Assembly: GCA_036381495.1 (NCBI GenBank)
Contig: DASVCS010000136.1
Span: 1-40,620, forward strand
DNA length: 40,620 bases
Source of the DNA: DASVCS01 sp036381495
GTDB taxonomy: Bacteria > Gemmatimonadota > Gemmatimonadetes > Longimicrobiales > RSA9
Direction of reading: 5' to 3'
How positions within the stretch are numbered: the stretch's first letter is position 1; every line of letters starts with the position of its first letter. Shown here piece after piece: positions 38,353-40,620 of this stretch. The translations under genes were made by a program, and so were the position numbers. The notes beneath the pieces are model-generated. The model worked only from the letters and a program-made list of their open reading frames with translations. It ran no database searches and had not been told where the DNA came from.

Positions 38353-39123
38353 ATGACAGACGAAGACAGGGCCCGAGAGCCCGCGAGCCCGACGCTCTTC
38401 AACAAGCTGTTGGCGAGCAAGCCGCCCAAGGGACGGAAGGCGGCGACTGCGGCGACGCTCACGTCGCTGGTGTTCCATGGCGCGCTGCTCGCCGGCCTGG
38501 TGTGGGCGACCATGGCGCTCGGCCAGAACACGGGGGACGAGGAGGACCAGATCACGCTGATCCAACTCGAGGAGGAGCCTCCGCCGCCGCCGCCACCGCC
38601 GCCACCGCCACCCCCGGATGCGCCACCTCCGCCGCCCGAGGCGGCGGCTGTGCCGAAGGGGTTCCAGACGCTCGCGCCGCCGGAGATCATTCCGCCCGAC
38701 ATCCCGCCGCCGGCCATCGGTCCGGTGGTCCGGGAGATGGACTTCAGCGGCGAGGGGGTCGAGGGTGGCCGCGGCGATGGTGACGAGACCATCGACGCCA
38801 CGGACATTGCTGCGGCACCCGTCATGGTGCCCATGACCGTCCGCCCCCAGTTGAAGAACACGGCCGAAGTCCAGCGGGCGCTTCAGCGGTACTACCCGTC
38901 CATCCTCCGCGATGCCGGAGTCGGCGGCACTCCCGTCCTCTGGTTCCTCGTCAACGAGGAGGGCAAGGTGCTGAAGACGCAGCTCTTCAAGACGAGCGGT
39001 TACGAGCAACTGGACGAGGCCGCATTCAAGGTGGCCGACATCATGGAGTTCTCGCCCGCCATGAACCGCGACAAACGTGTGACGGTCTGGGTCCAGATCC
39101 CGATCACGTTCAAGGTCGAGTAG
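38353..39123 (+). CDS. tonB: TonB-like energy transducer
   Basis: 256 residues. The cytoplasmic tail is long (~40 residues). One membrane helix follows (LTSLVFHGALLAGLVWATMA), then an acidic patch (EEDQITLIQLEEE) and thirteen consecutive prolines, continuing PPPPPEAAAV, that span the periplasm. The C-terminal TonB domain (~165-256) has QRALQRYYPSILRDAGVGGT, LWFLVNEEGKVLKTQLFKTS, GYEQLDEAAFKVADIMEFSP and VTVWVQIPITFKVE. TonB couples the proton-motive force, through ExbB/ExbD, to outer-membrane receptors. GAGGAAG lies upstream of the ATG. It is first gene of tonB-exbB-exbD-exbD. Confidence 0.93.
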   Translation: MTDEDRAREPASPTLFNKLLASKPPKGRKAATAATLTSLVFHGALLAGLVWATMALGQNTGDEEDQITLIQLEEEPPPPPPPPPPPPPDAPPPPPEAAAVPKGFQTLAPPEIIPPDIPPPAIGPVVREMDFSGEGVEGGRGDGDETIDATDIAAAPVMVPMTVRPQLKNTAEVQRALQRYYPSILRDAGVGGTPVLWFLVNEEGKVLKTQLFKTSGYEQLDEAAFKVADIMEFSPAMNRDKRVTVWVQIPITFKVE

Positions 39124-39267
39124 CGCCGGCGGCGGAATCATCAATGTGCGGCCAGCAGCCGTAGGGCGTGCGCATCTCGCGCCCGCTGCGATCGAGAACG
39201 GGCGGAAAAGCCCACAGGGTCCGCGACGCCGCGGACTGACAACGAACCGGAAAGGAAGGCGTGCATC

Positions 39268-39990
39268 ATGTCCCTGTCGATGATCGACCTGTGGAACTCA
39301 ATGGGTTGGTTCGCCCGCGGCATTGTTTTCGTGCTGCTGGGGATGTCGATCTACGTCGCGGCCATCGCGCTGCGGAAGTGGATCCAGCTCGCGCGTTCGC
39401 GCCGCGCGACGCTCAAGTTCTCGCCGCAGTTCGCGCAAGCGCTTGCGAACGAAGACTTCCGTGAGGCGGAGCAACTCGTCGAAGCACACCCCAAGAGTCA
39501 CCTTGCCAACGCGTTCCGGCGTGTGTTCCCCAATCTCGCCGCTCACGCGAACGACGCGGTATTGTCGGCCGCGGAGGTCTCGTCGGTCCAGCGGATCATC
39601 GAGTTGAACACACTCGAGCAGCTTTCGAACTTCCGGCGCGGCCTCGGCGTGCTCGCCACGATCGGCGCGACCGCCCCGTTCGTCGGGCTCCTCGGCACGA
39701 CCATGGGCGTGGTCAACGCGTTCACCGGCATGGCGCAGGCGGGGACCGGCGGCCTCGGCCCCATCTCGGCCGGTATCGCGGAGGCCCTGATCACCACCGC
39801 CATCGGCCTCGGTGCGGCGATCCCCGCGGTGTGGCTCTACAACTTCTTCGTCAACCGCATCGATTACATCTCGATGGAGATCAGCTACGCGACGAAGGAG
39901 TTCACCGACTTCCTGCTCCGCTACGAGGCCAAGCTCGGCGGCTCCGGCGGCGGATCGGTCGTCGCGGAGATGGAGCTGGCATCGCAATGA
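39268..39990 (+). CDS. exbB: ExbB/TolQ family proton channel subunit
   Basis: 240 residues with three membrane helices: FARGIVFVLLGMSIYVAAIA, VLATIGATAPFVGLLGTTMG and AGIAEALITTAIGLGAAIPA. The segment GLLGTTMGVVNAFTGMAQAG and the Thr-rich third helix are family signatures. The long cytoplasmic loop (50-130) contains LANEDFREAEQLVEAHPKSH. ExbB pentamers surround an ExbD dimer and conduct protons to power TonB. GGAAGG precedes the ATG. It lies 144 bases after tonB and 64 before exbD. Confidence 0.94.
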   Translation: MSLSMIDLWNSMGWFARGIVFVLLGMSIYVAAIALRKWIQLARSRRATLKFSPQFAQALANEDFREAEQLVEAHPKSHLANAFRRVFPNLAAHANDAVLSAAEVSSVQRIIELNTLEQLSNFRRGLGVLATIGATAPFVGLLGTTMGVVNAFTGMAQAGTGGLGPISAGIAEALITTAIGLGAAIPAVWLYNFFVNRIDYISMEISYATKEFTDFLLRYEAKLGGSGGGSVVAEMELASQ

Positions 39991-40054
39991 TCACCGGCCT
40001 CCGCCGGACCGATCCTGTCCGGCGGAGGCGATCCTCGAGAGAAGGAGAGGCCAG

Positions 40055-40492
<438 letters not shown>

Positions 40493-40513
40493 CGGATCGG
40501 AGGAGAAGACCGT

Positions 40514-40620
40514 ATGGCCATGAACGTGGGGAAGGGCGGCGGGAGCATCTCGGACATCAACATCACGCCGATGATCGACGTGCTCCTGGTCCTGCTCGTG
40601 ATCTTCATGATCATCCAGCC
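40514..40620 (+). CDS. exbD: ExbD/TolR family protein, second copy (3' truncated by window)
   Basis: Only 35 residues are inside the window: MAMNVGKGGGSISDINITPM, then IDVLLVLLVIFMIIQP. The Asp of the membrane helix and the DINITPM signature are present, so it should be functional. GGAG stands about 9 nt before the ATG. It is paralogous to the gene just upstream; such double exbD genes are frequent with TonB systems in this kind of genome. Confidence 0.88.
   Translation, partial: MAMNVGKGGGSISDINITPMIDVLLVLLVIFMIIQ

Overview
The window is very GC-rich DNA with tightly packed genes. The gene content suggests an aerobic, Gram-negative-type bacterium close to Gemmatimonadota: a six-gene alternative complex III operon, a TonB/ExbB/ExbD system, many small lipoproteins with beta-propeller or SPOR domains, and purine-rich Shine-Dalgarno sites. 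The phylum call is inference from gene content and composition; no rRNA or tRNA gene is present to anchor it.

Left part (1-13.9 kb): housekeeping and accessory genes in no obvious pathway order. They are the tail of a cation/proton antiporter, a VOC protein, a thioredoxin-fold protein without its cysteines, a small membrane zinc-ribbon protein beside tandem-repeat DNA, a 46-residue membrane peptide, ispG, a glutamate dehydrogenase family gene, a UvsE-type UV endonuclease, a nicotinamidase-like hydrolase, a Bcp-type peroxiredoxin, a dipeptide epimerase, an Lrp/AsnC regulator overlapping an EamA-type exporter, and a DUF2231 membrane protein.

Middle part (13.9-23.6 kb): a molybdenum hydroxylase locus. 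The Mo-cofactor subunit and the 2Fe-2S subunit form one operon with a good promoter. The FAD subunit sits 2.2 kb away behind a nitroreductase and a SPOR lipoprotein. It carries the four-cysteine insertion (spacing 16-8-9) that marks 4-hydroxybenzoyl-CoA reductase rather than xanthine dehydrogenase. A divergent operon encodes maturation factors (MocA-like nucleotidyltransferase and two XdhC-type proteins) and runs into a leucine/glutamate dehydrogenase-like gene.

Right part (23.6-40.6 kb): a glycogen-debranching-like glucosidase, three secreted or lipoprotein genes, a TrmJ-type RNA methyltransferase, the complete alternative complex III operon actABCDEF on the minus strand (membrane quinol oxidation feeding electrons to cytochrome c or oxidase), then divergently tonB-exbB-exbD-exbD (energised outer-membrane transport), the last gene cut by the window end.

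The main unexplained structure is a family of about 98-bp intergenic elements, four good copies and one degraded copy between 7.8 and 16.3 kb. All have the same orientation and align without gaps, with CTAG-like ends and short terminal inverted repeats. Other non-genic signals are heptamer, nonamer and 30-bp tandem arrays near 3 kb, a CCCTAG-type hexamer array at 13.2 kb, and an identical 26-bp GTAAACG-containing sequence present once between genes and once inside the 3' end of the 2Fe-2S subunit gene.
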